A DNA stretch of 64,000 nucleotides, taken from positions 6,964,488 through 7,028,487 of the forward strand of contig OZ024806.1 of assembly GCA_964017045.1 (NCBI GenBank), read 5' to 3'. The notes below the pieces were generated by a model. The model saw only the letters and a list, made by a program, of their open reading frames with translations, did no database searches and was not told where the DNA came from. The position numbers and the translations under genes are program-made. How positions within the stretch are numbered: position 1 is the stretch's first letter; the number at the start of each line of letters is the position of its first letter. This DNA comes from Omphiscola glabra. Lineage: Eukaryota; Mollusca; Gastropoda; Lymnaeidae. Positions 39,001 through 46,804 of this stretch are shown in pieces.

Positions 39001-42000
39001 CAATAACTCAATTTAAACACTGATGTTAGTGATAAATTTTAAAAAAGCTAACAAAAGCAAACAGTTTTCTTATTTCACAATTTTCATGTTTTAAGTGGGG
39101 GCTGAAGCAGATAAGCTTTAAACTTCAACACCACTATAATAATAATCATATGTGAAAGGTTGTGAAATGTCTGTGCATTGTGAAATCATCTCTTCACGGG
39201 GGGGGGGGGGGGGGGGGGGGAAACAGCTTATCAAAAGAAAGATGAAAAGAAATAGAGTCAAGGATAAAATGGGATCAGTATTTAATTATTTAAAAAATTT
39301 CTCGGTAAAACCACAGATACTGAACAGATAAGTTTGTCTACTCAAACTGGATACAAATTATTTTACTTGTGACACCAAGGGCTAATTGTTACTGTCTTTT
39401 AGAGTTAAAACATTATGACATGGACCTCCCACTTCAAGTTGTGGCAGATAAAATCTAAAGATAAACAAAACGGTGGCCTAATGAAGGTTTCAGAGGTGAC
39501 TGATAATGTTTCAACAACAGCAAAGCAAAAGCCCATTAACAATTTATAATAATAAGGTCACTGAGTCAGTGGCTCAGGTTACATAAAAAAAATGAACCTG
39601 GCCAGCTGTGCTCAACAATTTATGTATTATCTTTTTTTGTTTAATATTCAATGAAGGTTTTGAAAATGATACTATGTCAAGGCTGTCAGTCATGGAGCAT
39701 GTATCCTTTAAATAAGAAATTGTATTTATTCAGATGCAAAGCAATATAATAATATAATGAAGTTAATTTAGTATTCAACAAGATGTTGTTTAGTTTGTCT
39801 CATTTCAAACTGTATGAAAGAAATAATTACAGAACATGAAGACTTGAACAAGTAGATATTTTGCTGCCTTAGTTAGCATGGGCTTTCCTTATTTGTCAGT
39901 GTCACATTACCAGGTTTTATACAGCCTTAGCATGGGATTTCCTTATTTTTTTAAGTGTCAAATTACTAGGTTTAATACAATGACCTGCAACTGAATTTAA
40001 TGTCGAATGGTTTAGTGGATGACTGTAACAACTTTAACACAAACATTTTTCATTCTTCCCCCATACTGGTCCCATCTGTCACACAAGTTGTTTTTTTAAA
40101 TATTTATTTAACACTAACTTCAATTATATTTTCAATCCATCTAAATAAAAATGATGTTAAATCTATGTTACAAAAGCTTAAGTTGAACACGCATACTAAA
40201 TGATGTCACCTGATAAAAAGTATGATGTGTATAAAAATAGATTTATGATAAAACCTAAAAGTAAATCAAACATAATAATAACATTTATTAGTTGGCTAAA
40301 TAAATTGTGCTACACAGAGGAAACAATGTAAACAACTGGCCATCAGCTATAATTGAGGGCAAGCTCTTGAAGCACTTGACCTCAAATTTCCGTTTTAAAA
40401 ATAATTTAACTTATACTTGTCAACAACTACAAATAAAATGTTACCAAGTGATCCAAAAATAGCCAATTGTAGCTTAAGTATTAATTACTTTCCGCCACTG
40501 ACTATATCTAAAGACAACAGTATAGTGATACAAGGACAAATAAGCAGTATCTACATTGTACCTAAACAGAAAGGATCCTAATGCGGCTAAAGGGGCATTT
40601 TGCAAATGGATAAATTAGGATATTTAATTATCCATTTCCCTTAAACCCCCTACTAAAGCAATTTAGTGTGTTGGTAAATTACAAAAAGGTTTTTGTATCA
40701 TTTGACATTTTATTTGACTTTAAAAAACCTTCCATAAGCATTATTGGGTTGCAAGGTTCTGGATATGAATCAGATTATCCGTTATTTCAGAAGACTGTAC
40801 ATGGAAATAATTTTTGGACATGTATACAACACTCTAAAACCACAACTCCCAACCAATTTGCAAGAGCCCCAAGGAGGGAAAAGATTGGAAGTTGTCCTGA
40901 ATTTGAGGAAAAGGAATCTGGCAACCGTAAGCGTAGTACATAATGAAGATGGTAAAAACTTTTCTCCATAAAATTTAAAGCCTGTCATTTCAATTTAATA
41001 TTACTAGCATAATTAAGCACTTTGTCATGATGGCACAATTACTTGTTAACTGACTTAGATAGTAATCTAGGCTGATCCAATCAGCAAATGTTTATGGACT
41101 TCATTTGGACATAAGGCCTACGGTTCGGCTGAAATTAAATTTGTATTTGGTTTCATTTGCAGTTGATCCTTATTTTTATTCCACTTATCGCTGAAGCCAA
41201 ACCTTTTTTTTAAATTGCTTTAAATTGTTAGCCTAGGCCAGTGGTCATCTACATCTGCCCATTAAATGAATAAATGTGTTTCTTTTTATTATGAAACCTG
41301 CCCCAGGTCATCAGCTACCTAAATATTTTCTTTAGCAGAATCCAATGCCAATATTATTTATAAATTGGCTCTTCACTCAAAACAGGTCTCCAAACTGTGG
41401 CCTAGGTTAATCAACCTACAAATATTAATATAAATTTCAGAAAATGAAGCCTAACTTAGGCTAAAATATATTTGTATTTATTATTCAGACTTGGGCCCTC
41501 TATCTCTATTATTTCACCACATCACATGTCTATTTCTATAGACATAGTGGGCCAAATGACACTATTACTATTGAATTATTCATCGTTCGTTTTTTTATCA
41601 TAATCATGCACTTCAATTGCGCTTGGGTGACTTTAATTGGAGTACACTTCAAAATCAAAGTAATATATATTAATGTTATACTTGGCATCTAATGACTAAT
41701 TAGGCCTATTGATTTTATACTATAGTCTATAGCCTTATGATAACTTATGCCTTATGCTTATACTTACAGGCTATGACCCTTGATTTTTTTTAAAAAACCA
41801 GACTCACTGAGTCAAGGCATGGAGAATTGGGTAGAATTGTGCATTTCATTTATGATTAATCATTATAATTTATTATAGTATTTAGGCAGGTAAATAATTA
41901 TTTGTATAAATAGTATTTCAAAGTAGTTGCGGCAAGTAGCAATGTAGCCATTATTGAATTTGAATTAATTTAATTGGTAAAATAGTTTTTTTGAACTGAT

Positions 42001-42257
42001 TCAGTCTTGTCAAGTCATTTTTTATTTAACAGTTCAAAATGCCTATCTTCACCGTATTTGAATTTGTCTTACTATATAATATTATTAATAACAAATATAT
42101 ATTTATATATATATATATATATATATCTTTACTATTACTAGTGTATTACTACTATTACATTTTTAATTTTTGGTATATCTGGACTTACCAATGAAATAAT
42201 ATTAAGTCCCACAACACATACGAGGAAGCGCCAGCCCATCAAATGAGATCCTCCCAT
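17821..42257 (-). CDS. NPC1: NPC1 intracellular cholesterol transporter, 27 coding exons
   Basis: Complete-looking NPC1 gene; exon lengths sum to 4,005 nt (1,334 aa plus stop) with every intron phase matching. NPC1 is a 13-TM lysosomal membrane protein that takes cholesterol from NPC2 in its N-terminal domain and passes it out of the lumen. Seen in order: signal peptide (1-23); Cys-rich sterol-binding N-terminal domain (about 24-250, with SGPP, RCPSC, CGEDAD, CSCQDC); proline-rich linker (257-267); TM1 (about 275-298); TM2 (about 370-395); middle lumenal domain with [10 protein letters not shown]; sterol-sensing domain (TM3-7, about 640-810, with [10 protein letters not shown]); Cys-rich C-terminal lumenal domain; TM9-13; cytosolic tail. 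Vertebrate NPC1 is about 1,280 aa. The tail lacks the usual LLNF dileucine signal and ends with PPAYNTI. The start is the Met that leads straight into the signal peptide. Confidence 0.95.
18774..19612. repeat. 30-bp minisatellite in last NPC1 intron
   Basis: 28 units of TTCACAACGACCTGTACCAC + ATTGCCACAG. The first 12 or so are almost identical and the later ones vary (TATGCCACATCCCC). There is a block duplication of several units near 19190-19440. Open in all plus frames (310 codons Thr/Gln/Phe-rich) because of the period. Confidence 0.97.
19648..19810 (-). CDS. NPC1: NPC1 exon 26 (TM12-TM13)
   Basis: Residues 1217-1270 plus one base. Acceptor ATCCCCAG|GTC, donor CCTGG|GTAAGT. It encodes [20 protein letters not shown] and [20 protein letters not shown]. 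The acceptor and first 27 nt are present twice (66-bp duplication); phase cannot tell the copies apart, but only this copy continues the protein. Confidence 0.93.
19784..19915. repeat. 66-bp duplication spanning NPC1 exon 26 acceptor
   Basis: Two copies 66 bp apart, each with 27 nt of exon 26 start, the CCCCAG acceptor and upstream intron. Confidence 0.95.
20338..20451 (-). CDS. NPC1: NPC1 exon 25 (TM11-TM12 loop)
   Basis: Residues 1179-1216, phase 0 to 0. Acceptor ATTCCCAG|GCC, donor AGCTCG|GTAAGA. It encodes [16 protein letters not shown] and [10 protein letters not shown], hallmark NPC1 sequence. Confidence 0.95.
20820..21362. repeat. 73-bp/37-bp tandem repeat spanning NPC1 exon 24 donor
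   Basis: On minus each unit holds the exon 24 end (CACTGTCCTTGGTCAACCTC + ATCATG) and donor GTGAGT. Donor copies fall at a 73-bp spacing (20894, 20967, 21040, 21113, 21186, 21259), then 37-bp spacing up to the true exon end at 21335. Confidence 0.95.
21335..21566 (-). CDS. NPC1: NPC1 exon 24 (TM9-TM11)
   Basis: Residues 1101-1178. Acceptor CCCGCAG|T, donor ATCATG|GTGAGT, phase 2 to 0. It encodes [12 protein letters not shown], then three hydrophobic helices ending [15 protein letters not shown]. The last 28-36 nt of this exon with its donor are tandemly duplicated down to about 20,820. Confidence 0.94.
21866..22018. repeat. 52-bp tandem repeat, three units, NPC1 intron 23
   Basis: Units of GCAACGGCTTTGGGTGTAAG followed by ACATGAAGGGATTTG and GTGGGCCTCTCAG, 50 bp from exon 23. 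Confidence 0.9.
22071..22212 (-). CDS. NPC1: NPC1 exon 23 (C-terminal lumenal domain)
   Basis: Acceptor CTCTTCAG|CT, donor CTACAG|GTAAAA, phase 1 to 2. It encodes [20 protein letters not shown] and GKVFPY, near-invariant in NPC1. Confidence 0.94.
22405..22472 (-). CDS. NPC1: NPC1 exon 22 (C-terminal lumenal domain; alternative donor possible)
   Basis: Acceptor ATCCACAG|T, donor GTCGGAG|GTGAGT, phase 2 to 1. It encodes [18 protein letters not shown] second good donor (TTCAG|GTGAGT, exon end 22279) would lengthen the exon by exactly 126 nt in frame; the short form fits the family better. Confidence 0.88.
22984..23110 (-). CDS. NPC1: NPC1 exon 21 (C-terminal lumenal domain)
   Basis: Acceptor ATTCCCAG|AC, donor AAAGG|GTAAGT, phase 1 to 2. 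It encodes [26 protein letters not shown], matching the conserved FL.DNP...C.KGG run. Confidence 0.94.
23189..23353. mobile_element. TIR element (TACCGTATTTTCC) in NPC1 intron 20
   Basis: Inverted ends TACCGTATTTTCCAGCG / CGCCGGAAAATACGGTA match 16 of 17; TA at both outer edges. The 165-bp body repeats the TAAAAGACGAC / GTCTTATACGCC theme. Superfamily not assigned. Confidence 0.65.
23698..23810 (-). CDS. NPC1: NPC1 exon 20 (C-terminal lumenal domain)
   Basis: Acceptor ATCCCAG|C, donor CTACAG|GTGAGC, phase 2 to 1. It encodes [18 protein letters not shown], the conserved SWxDDYF...CC element. Confidence 0.94.
24244..24434 (-). CDS. NPC1: NPC1 exon 19 (C-terminal lumenal domain)
   Basis: Residues 888-950 plus two bases. 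Acceptor CTCTCAG|GAT, donor AACTA|GTGAGT. It encodes [20 protein letters not shown] and [12 protein letters not shown], all NPC1-typical. Confidence 0.94.
24551..24885 (-). mobile_element. LINE 3' end with 3' stem-loop and (AAT)n tail, in NPC1 intron 18
   Basis: Read on minus: an open stretch encoding [29 protein letters not shown] and stop, the standard C-terminus of CR1/Jockey-like RT ORFs; then a 3' UTR, a strong stem-loop (24582-24619) and an (AAT)n tail. It is the longest of four copies in this window. Confidence 0.8.
25224..25313 (-). CDS. NPC1: NPC1 exon 18 (TM8, start of C-terminal lumenal domain)
   Basis: Residues 858-887, phase 0 to 0. Acceptor CCTCAG|ATG, donor CCCAAG|GTAAAT. It encodes the rest of TM8 and [14 protein letters not shown], the conserved GLDQ..SMP signature. 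Confidence 0.94.
25761..25895 (-). CDS. NPC1: NPC1 exon 17 (cytosolic loop before TM8)
   Basis: Residues 813-857, phase 0 to 0. Acceptor CCAACAG|TCA, donor ATTGTT|GTGAGT. It encodes SNRIDVICC and [10 protein letters not shown] at the entry to TM8. The frame stays open about 100 codons upstream of the acceptor; this is judged intronic. Confidence 0.92.
26276..26403 (-). CDS. NPC1: NPC1 exon 16 (sterol-sensing domain TM6-TM7)
   Basis: Residues 770-812. Acceptor TTTCAG|GG, donor CAGGAG|GTAAGA, phase 1 to 0. It encodes [20 protein letters not shown] and a following helix ending [10 protein letters not shown]. Confidence 0.94.
26610..26705. repeat. 46-bp duplication in NPC1 intron 15
   Basis: Two copies of CACAGGGGCTTTACTCCCTA with the following TAGCATTTGAGTTAAAC. 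Confidence 0.9.
26895..27009 (-). CDS. NPC1: NPC1 exon 15 (sterol-sensing domain)
   Basis: Residues 732-769 plus one base. Acceptor ATCACAG|AGG, donor TCCTAG|GTAACC. It encodes [20 protein letters not shown] and SESLAFFLG, leading into TM6. Confidence 0.94.
27295..27477 (-). CDS. NPC1: NPC1 exon 14 (sterol-sensing domain TM4-TM5)
   Basis: Residues 671-731, phase 0 to 0. Acceptor TGTTTAG|GTG, donor TGCCAG|GTAAGG. It encodes two helices and [18 protein letters not shown], the most conserved sterol-sensing-domain motif. Confidence 0.95.
27622..27700. repeat. 16-bp repeat (GGTCTCATGGTTGTGC), four units
   Basis: Short tandem run in NPC1 intron 13; rest of the intron (27700-28330) is unremarkable. 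Confidence 0.85.
28335..28545. repeat. 54-bp tandem repeat, four units, next to NPC1 exon 13
   Basis: Units contain CACATTTAAACCAACACCCG and ACTATGAGAACCACTGAGAG. They end 12 nt from the exon 13 donor but contain no exon sequence. Confidence 0.93.
28557..28685 (-). CDS. NPC1: NPC1 exon 13 (TM3, start of sterol-sensing domain)
   Basis: Residues 628-670, phase 0 to 0. Acceptor ATCTCAG|AGA, donor ATTGTG|GTGAGT. It encodes [15 protein letters not shown], then TM3 ([19 protein letters not shown]), the first helix of the sterol-sensing domain. Confidence 0.94.
29034..29300. repeat. 34-bp tandem repeat spanning NPC1 exon 12 donor
   Basis: Eight units at exact 34-bp spacing, each (on minus) with 21 nt of exon end ATTGCTTTCTCCTCTGAG and a GT donor. 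The outermost unit is the real junction. Confidence 0.96.
29278..29444 (-). CDS. NPC1: NPC1 exon 12 (middle lumenal domain)
   Basis: Residues 572-627. Acceptor TCTCCAG|GC, donor TCTGAG|GTAGGT, phase 1 to 0. It encodes [14 protein letters not shown] and an amphipathic stretch ending AFSSE. The last 21 nt of the exon plus 13 nt of intron recur seven more times just downstream as a 34-bp tandem repeat. Confidence 0.92.
29483..29615. repeat. 49-bp tandem repeat, three units, NPC1 intron 11
   Basis: Units of TTCTTTTGGCTCACTGTCTT with AGAATGTCATTACTT. Confidence 0.9.
29792..29892 (-). CDS. NPC1: NPC1 exon 11 (middle lumenal domain)
   Basis: Acceptor CAAACAG|A, donor TACGAAG|GTAGTT, phase 2 to 1. 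It encodes [20 protein letters not shown] and [10 protein letters not shown], the near-invariant [10 protein letters not shown] segment. Confidence 0.93.
30180..30350. repeat. 26-bp repeat (AATACAATCACTAAATCAGC), NPC1 intron 10
   Basis: Four to five units; the remaining intron (30350-31200) holds nothing recognised. Confidence 0.88.
31232..31464 (-). CDS. NPC1: NPC1 exon 10 (middle lumenal domain)
   Basis: Residues 461-537 plus two bases. Acceptor ATTTCAG|ATT, donor GTTCA|GTAAGT. It contains [17 protein letters not shown] and [11 protein letters not shown], matching the conserved C..PL.P...C pattern of NPC1. Confidence 0.93.
31728..31839 (-). CDS. NPC1: NPC1 exon 9 (middle lumenal domain)
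   Basis: Acceptor TTTACAG|T, donor CATGAG|GTGACA, phase 2 to 0. It encodes [10 protein letters not shown], a strongly conserved NPC1 segment, with an NTT glycosylation sequon after it. Confidence 0.92.
31922..32030. repeat. 33-bp tandem repeat next to NPC1 exon 8 donor
   Basis: Three units of GGACAGCTCAGCAAGAACTG + GCACAATGTGTA, the last ending about 15 nt from exon 8; no exon sequence included. Confidence 0.92.
32044..32180 (-). CDS. NPC1: NPC1 exon 8 (TM2 and start of middle lumenal domain)
   Basis: Residues 378-422 plus two bases. Acceptor TATTAG|ATC, donor TTTGT|GTAAGT. It encodes [19 protein letters not shown] (rest of TM2), then [10 protein letters not shown] and DYFDSHF, conserved at the start of the middle lumenal domain. 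Confidence 0.93.
32324..34375. repeat. 50-bp minisatellite (about 41 units) in NPC1 intron 7
   Basis: Units of CTCCCAACACCATCAACATA + AGAATTACAAACAATAACTT + GTCTATTTAT. A variant with ATACGAATTA recurs exactly every 200 bp from 33091 to 34091, a four-unit higher-order repeat. Confidence 0.98.
34445..34608 (-). CDS. NPC1: NPC1 exon 7 (cytosolic loop into TM2)
   Basis: Residues 323-377. Acceptor TTTGAAG|GT, donor GTTTCT|GTGAGT, phase 1 to 0. It encodes a basic loop, then [16 protein letters not shown] entering TM2. A 43-bp minisatellite begins about 50 bp upstream of the acceptor. Confidence 0.92.
34660..35178. repeat. 43-bp minisatellite in NPC1 intron 6
   Basis: About 12 near-identical units of TTTGGACATCATGTCACAGA + TGCACAGTCTGAGCCACTTTAAC. 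Confidence 0.97.
35531..35836 (-). CDS. NPC1: NPC1 exon 6 (end of N-terminal domain, proline linker, TM1)
   Basis: Residues 221-322. Acceptor GTTTCAG|GA, donor AAGAG|GTGAGT. It encodes EPCSCQDC, a proline-rich stretch ([10 protein letters not shown]) that links the domain to the membrane, TM1 ([20 protein letters not shown]) and part of the first cytosolic loop. Confidence 0.93.
36305..36464 (-). CDS. NPC1: NPC1 exon 5 (N-terminal domain)
   Basis: Residues 168-220 plus one base. Acceptor ATCTGCAG|ATG, donor AATG|GTGAGC. It contains LCGEDADTC and NGQAPF, both typical of NPC1. Confidence 0.93.
36590..36715 (-). CDS. NPC1: NPC1 exon 4 (N-terminal domain)
   Basis: Residues 126-167, phase 0 to 0. 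It includes NST and NVT glycosylation sequons and MFNSCRNVQ. The acceptor (CCAAAG|AGT) has a poor polypyrimidine context; phase and homology fix it. Donor GTTCAG|GTTAGT. Confidence 0.85.
37160..37355. repeat. 27-bp minisatellite in NPC1 intron 3 side
   Basis: Seven units of GGTCACAATTTCATTATGAA + GAAGGGT, between NPC1 exons 3 and 4. Confidence 0.95.
37474..37622 (-). CDS. NPC1: NPC1 exon 3 (N-terminal domain)
   Basis: Residues 76-125. Acceptor CTCCCAG|GG, donor AAGCAG|GTGAGT, phase 1 to 0. It carries the paired cysteines KTCCS and the RCPSC...CYLTC spacing of the sterol-binding domain. Confidence 0.93.
37946..38102 (-). CDS. NPC1: NPC1 exon 2 (N-terminal sterol-binding domain)
   Basis: Residues 24-75. 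Acceptor TTCCCAG|TGC, phase 0; donor CTCTG|GTAATT, phase 1. It encodes CIWYGQCG and KYSGPP, hallmark segments at the start of the NPC1 N-terminal domain. Confidence 0.93.
38103..42188. other. NPC1 intron 1, mostly featureless
   Basis: 4 kb AT-rich intron without minisatellite arrays. It holds a 33-bp duplication with ATACCGGTACAACTGTACGC (38545-38620), a 22-nt poly-G run (39199-39220) and an (AT)n run near 42100. No coding exon recognised. Confidence 0.6.
42189..42257 (-). CDS. NPC1: NPC1 exon 1 (signal peptide)
   Basis: Residues 1-23: [19 protein letters not shown] and a short hydrophobic end. Donor TCATTG|GTAAGT, phase 0. The frame stays open upstream of this Met, so an earlier in-frame Met cannot be excluded, but only this one puts a signal peptide directly before the N-terminal domain. 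Confidence 0.8.
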
Positions 42258-42440
42258 GATAGAATTATGTTCCCTATATTTCTCCTTTCGATATTGCAAT
42301 CCAATTTCATTAATGTTTCGAGGTAAGTCTCTTTTAAATACGTCTTTCTCCAACACTTGAACACAACAAGTTATTAATGCCTGTGTTATCGCACCCAACT
42401 CTTAGTTACTATCTTTACCCTTGACCCGGAAGTCTCAAAA
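42258..42440 (-). promoter_or_regulatory. Probable NPC1 5' UTR and promoter with ETS-type motif
   Basis: No acceptor-like sequence precedes the first NPC1 codon, so transcription probably starts close by. A perfect CCGGAAGT (read on plus, 42426-42433) lies about 170 nt upstream of the ATG. This is the ETS/GABP core found in many housekeeping promoters. No TATA box was recognised. The assignment rests on position and one motif only. Confidence 0.35.
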
Positions 42441-42449
42441 CGGGTGATC

Positions 42450-45025
42450 GTTCTATTTTAAGAGAACAAAATAGAGGCGGTTCTTCAAAAAAGTTTATTT
42501 AAAAAATGAAGTAAATAATATTTATATTTAAACCGTAATTTGATTCGAATATTTAAAAATGCCAATTTTTTAAAAATCATCCCATCCTGCAAAATTTCAA
42601 ATTAATAAACATTTTTAAACAATTAAATTTTAACATCTTTTAAAAAAAAATTATTATAGTTAAAAAAAATAGATAAGGATAGAGATGTTTTTAGATTTTA
42701 ATTTTCTTTTCTTTTAAATAAAAGTAACAATTTATAATGTTCATATTGGCCGCTCTGATTGATTAACCGGTGCACATCTTCAGAAGCGCTATCAAGTCGA
42801 CACTTTTAATGAAACATTTATTAATTGTAACATTTTTATTGGGGGGCAGTGGCGTAGCTAAAGTGTTTGGCGCCCGGGGACAAGATTGGCGCCCGGGGAC
42901 AAGATTGCCGCCCGGGGACAAGATTCATTTTAAAGCGCTTTCGTTTCCCTTTTTCAACTCTCAAACCCATTATTTTCATCAATAAAATAATACCAAAGCA
43001 CACTTTGGCGCCCCTAACTAGCTGGCTTTAGTGTGGATTTAGTAAGTTTTCTCAATGCTTGTAAGTATTTTTTGTAATTTCCAGGGAGGGGGGGGGTTGG
43101 TCATCTCACCTCCCCCACCCGCACTTGGCTAATATGTCTGGGTACCCATGGGTCTAAACATCTGTTAACATTGTTGTGATGAAGCATCATCAGTGTAAAC
43201 TGGCGTAGGAAGGGGTACGGAGGGGGGTCGGTCCGCCCTGGGTGGCGCTTATTTCTTGTAATTGAATGGCAGCATTTTCGACCAGTGGCAGAGTGTTTAC
43301 GTGGGGAGGGGCGTCGTTGATTTTGACTTGTTCTTCTTTCTATTTTTAATTATATATATATATATAATATGTTACACTTCTGGTGTGACTCGTAGACTGC
43401 TTCGTATAAATTTTTATTTAGAGTATGTTACAAATAATCCTAAATGTTTGAAAGAAAGTACGGTTCAATATAGAGTTCTCTAGCACGCAAAATATAATAA
43501 CCAAAACTACGCTAAATGATTTTTTTTTTTAAATAACGCAACTGCTTTTGGAGCGTAATATTTTCTTTTCGGAAAATGAAATCGTTTCAATTTAACTATG
43601 GTTTAAAATTGGTTGGGACATCAGAATATTTCATACAGTACAAAATATCGATTGCCTTCTGGCAGAACCGTTCGGAGCATAGCTGCGCCTGGGGCGAACC
43701 CCCCACCCCCCCACCCCCTTTTTTTTTCTCCAAAAATAAATGATATAAGATATAGTCATTGTGTATAAATAATTCCTCTACTTATTTCTCTATTTAAGGA
43801 TAATTTACGCTTTTGGTGCCCCACTGAGGCTGGCGCCCGGGGCAACCGCCCCCTTCGCATGGCCTCCTCTACGCACGGCCCTGCCTGGTGGCATACGCAG
43901 ATCTTTATCCCGCACTGATCGCCTAATCCTTCACACAATATGTAGTAGGCTAAGTTTAATGTTTCCTTCTGATTGTCCTTCTTGTTGGATGACGTAGACT
44001 TTCTTAGTCCGAGTAGACTGTTTTCGGCCGAGTAGACTTTCCCCTCGGCCGACAATTGTTTTGCTGCAACTTTTTTTCTTCAAGCTTTCACATTACCTTA
44101 TGAATCTCAGTCATTTTTTTTTAAAGAAAGAAAAGAAGAACAAAAAACTTACGAGGACATGAAAAAAAAAAGGGTGTGGGGAAGACCCACCCTCAGATTA
44201 ATTGAAAGACCCGTGTTACTGTCACATCGAATCACTTTTTATCAATAAAGTGTCTTTTATTTTTTATTTTTTTTTAAAAGTAGTTCTCAAAAAGTTAAGG
44301 TAGAAAATATGTTTTTTTAAAAAAGCCTTTAAAATTGGATCTGTTGAATCGTAAGCAAGCATTGTGAAGGTCTTCGAATATGTTCGGCGCTGCACTAGCT
44401 AGAGCCCATAAGTTTTTTTGTTTTTTTTTCATCTAAATCCAACAAGCTCAAATCATTGGAGAATTTTGAGCTAGAACAGTTCATTTTCAATTATGGAACA
44501 TTTCAAGATATAGGTCGCTCTAAAAATCTTTATTTGTCAGAATAACAAGTGCGTGCCCAAACTGAACTACACAGGGGCATGTCAGATGTCCGTCTGGTTT
44601 TATCTTGTACTTGAATAGGGAAATCTCAGCAAAGAGGATACAAATAAACCAACCCTTCTCTCAAAGGGCGCCAAGTGTTTTGAACAGAGAGTTTGACTTT
44701 AAAGGAAAGAGTTCACTTTGATTACTGGCGAGTGTCCGCGGAGATTGACTTTAGCAATAGAGAGATTAGTTCAATGGATGGTACTTTTAGCCAAAAAACG
44801 AGTGTGTGTGTGTGGCCGAGGGTGGTGGGTGTGTGTGTGGCCGAGGATGGTGGGGGTGTGGGAGGTCGAGGGTGGTGGGGGTGTCACAGAATAGGGTGAA
44901 AGGATTTGTTTTTTGGCAGACACGAAATATAATGCAATTATTTTGGACATCAGTTGAGGTTAATCCAGGCCAATCACCCCAAACAACAATAGGTTTCTCC
45001 TATTCTGCCCTTTGTCTCAATTAAT
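42450..45025. other. Upstream of NPC1: MITE debris and low complexity
   Basis: AT-rich DNA with GGCGCCCGGGG-type MITE fragments (42845-42935, 43670-43890) and a TGTGTGTGTGGCCGAGG repeat at 44800-44885. No gene recognised. Confidence 0.45.
42845..42935. mobile_element. Fragment of CAGTGGCGTAGC MITE with internal triplication
   Basis: Begins GCAGTGGCGTAGCTAAAG, then three tandem copies of GGCGCCCGGGGACAAGATT, then decays. Related fragments lie at 43195-43250 and 43670-43890. Confidence 0.45.
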
Positions 45026-45029
45026 ATAT

Positions 45030-45255
45030 CTTTCCCCCCCCCTCTCTCCCTTTCTCTCACTCTCTCTCACTCACACCCACACTTTCTCACCATCCCCCCC
45101 GCGCCACCCTTACCTAAATTAACAGGGTAATATTCACACATACCCTCTAATTCAGTTTCTGACCCCCTCCCTCTCTATTACATCTCTCTTCTTTTACCAT
45201 CCCTCTTTATCTCGCATTCTCTCTTCCTCTCTCTCTCTTACTCTCCAATTCGAAA
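45030..45255. repeat. Polypyrimidine (CT-rich) tract
   Basis: CCCTCTCTCCCTTTCTCTCA-like low-complexity DNA; next to it a GCAGAGAAAATATAAGAG repeat of four units (45280-45385). Confidence 0.8.
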
Positions 45256-45414
45256 CCATTATGAGACACATATAAGAGGGATTAGAGCAAAGAAAATATT
45301 AGAGCGGTGAGAGCAGAGAAAATATAAGAGGTTCGGGAGCAGAGAAACTATAAGAAAGGTGTAAGCAGAGAAAATATAAGACTGATGTAAGCAGAGGCAG
45401 TTAATGTAAATAGT

Positions 45415-45602
45415 TACGGAATGGTTGGAGCGAATACACATATTTTGTTTTGTTTTATTTAATAAATGTATGTTAATTTTTAAGTTCATGATTATGTTTG
45501 TTAAATTGTATGTACAACGTAGTGAGCCCAGCCCTAGGCTGGGGTGCCACGCTATAAAAAAACTACCAATGATAATAATAATAATAATAATAATGTTAAA
45601 AA
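45415..45602 (+). mobile_element. LINE 3' UTR copy (same family as 24.6 kb)
   Basis: Shares the GGTTGGAGCGAATACACA segment, the stem-loop (45526-45553) and an ATAATAAT tail with the copy at 62.7-63.0 kb. It contains no coding part. Confidence 0.78.
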
Positions 45603-46354
45603 TAGATGGCCTCTGTAGAATCACGTGATGTGCACCGTTACGTGGAAAAGGTCGGTTTACAACAAATCATGGTTGTAGTTGTTTTGATTTTGATTTTAAA
45701 AGAGCAACAACAAAAATATGTTCAACATTAAAGAATTTACCTTTCAGTATGTACACGATTTCTGCCCTAGCGTTTTTCTCTCTGCGGTTAACGAAGCACG
45801 GGCAGCCATTACTTACAAGACCAGCAACAATTCAAACCTAACGAAAGTATTCGTTTACCTCAGCTGTCTCGTACAGAAAGTGTTCGAACTATCGTTTCTA
45901 CTTTCCTTCAACAAAATGCTCTTCTGTTTTTTTGTTGTTTTTTAAAAATATTTTTTACAAGGAACTTCAAAAAAGTGGGACGTTAAAATTAAAACATGTT
46001 TCATATTTTGACAAATATCTTCTTGTCTTTATACGTCTCCTTGTTGCACTTGAGTGGAATCAACATCAGAAATATGACTTTTGTTTTTCTAATGTTAACT
46101 GCATCTAGGGAAAAAAACAAACATATATCTTCATGTTTAATTTATTATTTTAAAAACATTTTTTATAAACTATTATTTTGGACGATGTAATTATTCATTT
46201 AATATAAATGTTGATATCCGAGTTCGAATGATGACAACGACGTCAAGACATCTCATCTGCTGTAGCGCAATTAATTTATCACAATTGATAAGTCTACGAG
46301 TTTTAAAGCGGTGAAGACTTTTGAAATATCTCTTTCAACTTAGTCCATGCTTAC

Positions 46355-46574
46355 CTGGCAAGTCAACAGTGGACCTTAAAGTGCAAAGCTTCTCCCAGTG
46401 AAGCTGTCCGTTTATGACGTCAAGAATGACTAACGACGTCATAGCTTTTGCGTGTGTCGACATGTCGCTTAAAAGCGCGATTTTTTTGTTGCATTTTACT
46501 GATTTATACAGCGAAGGTAAGAGTACGCTAAACTGCACCGCCAGTATTAGATACGAATTTTCGATCATATTCAT
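46355..46574 (-). other. Candidate orphan first exon with consensus donor
   Basis: An open minus-strand stretch starts MNMIENSYLILAVQFSVLLP (weak signal-peptide-like) and runs to a perfect donor TTGCCAG|GTAAGC. Two CRE-like TGACGTCA/GACGTCAT motifs lie inside. No partner exon was found downstream and no family was recognised, so chance is possible. Confidence 0.2.
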
Positions 46575-46636
46575 GTGTGTTCATAAGATTCGAGAAATGA
46601 AGATAATGATTTCGTGAATTACAAATGCTACTAGTC

Positions 46637-46804
46637 TAACGGGCTCTTAACCTGTGGACCACGGACCCCTTGGTTGTCCGCGAAAGGCTCCGAATGGTCC
46701 ATTTACAATTTTTTTTTTTTGTATGCTTTAATAAAAGAAGGGGTTCGCGGCTTTCATCTGACTGGAAAAGGGCCCTTGGAGCGACAAAGGGCTAAGAACC
46801 GCTG
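46637..46804. mobile_element. hAT-like MITE with imperfect 8-bp target duplication
   Basis: Inverted ends CGGGCTCTTAACC / GGGCTAAGAACCGCTG; flanks TACTAGTC and TACTCGCC match 6 of 8. 168 bp, non-coding. Confidence 0.6.
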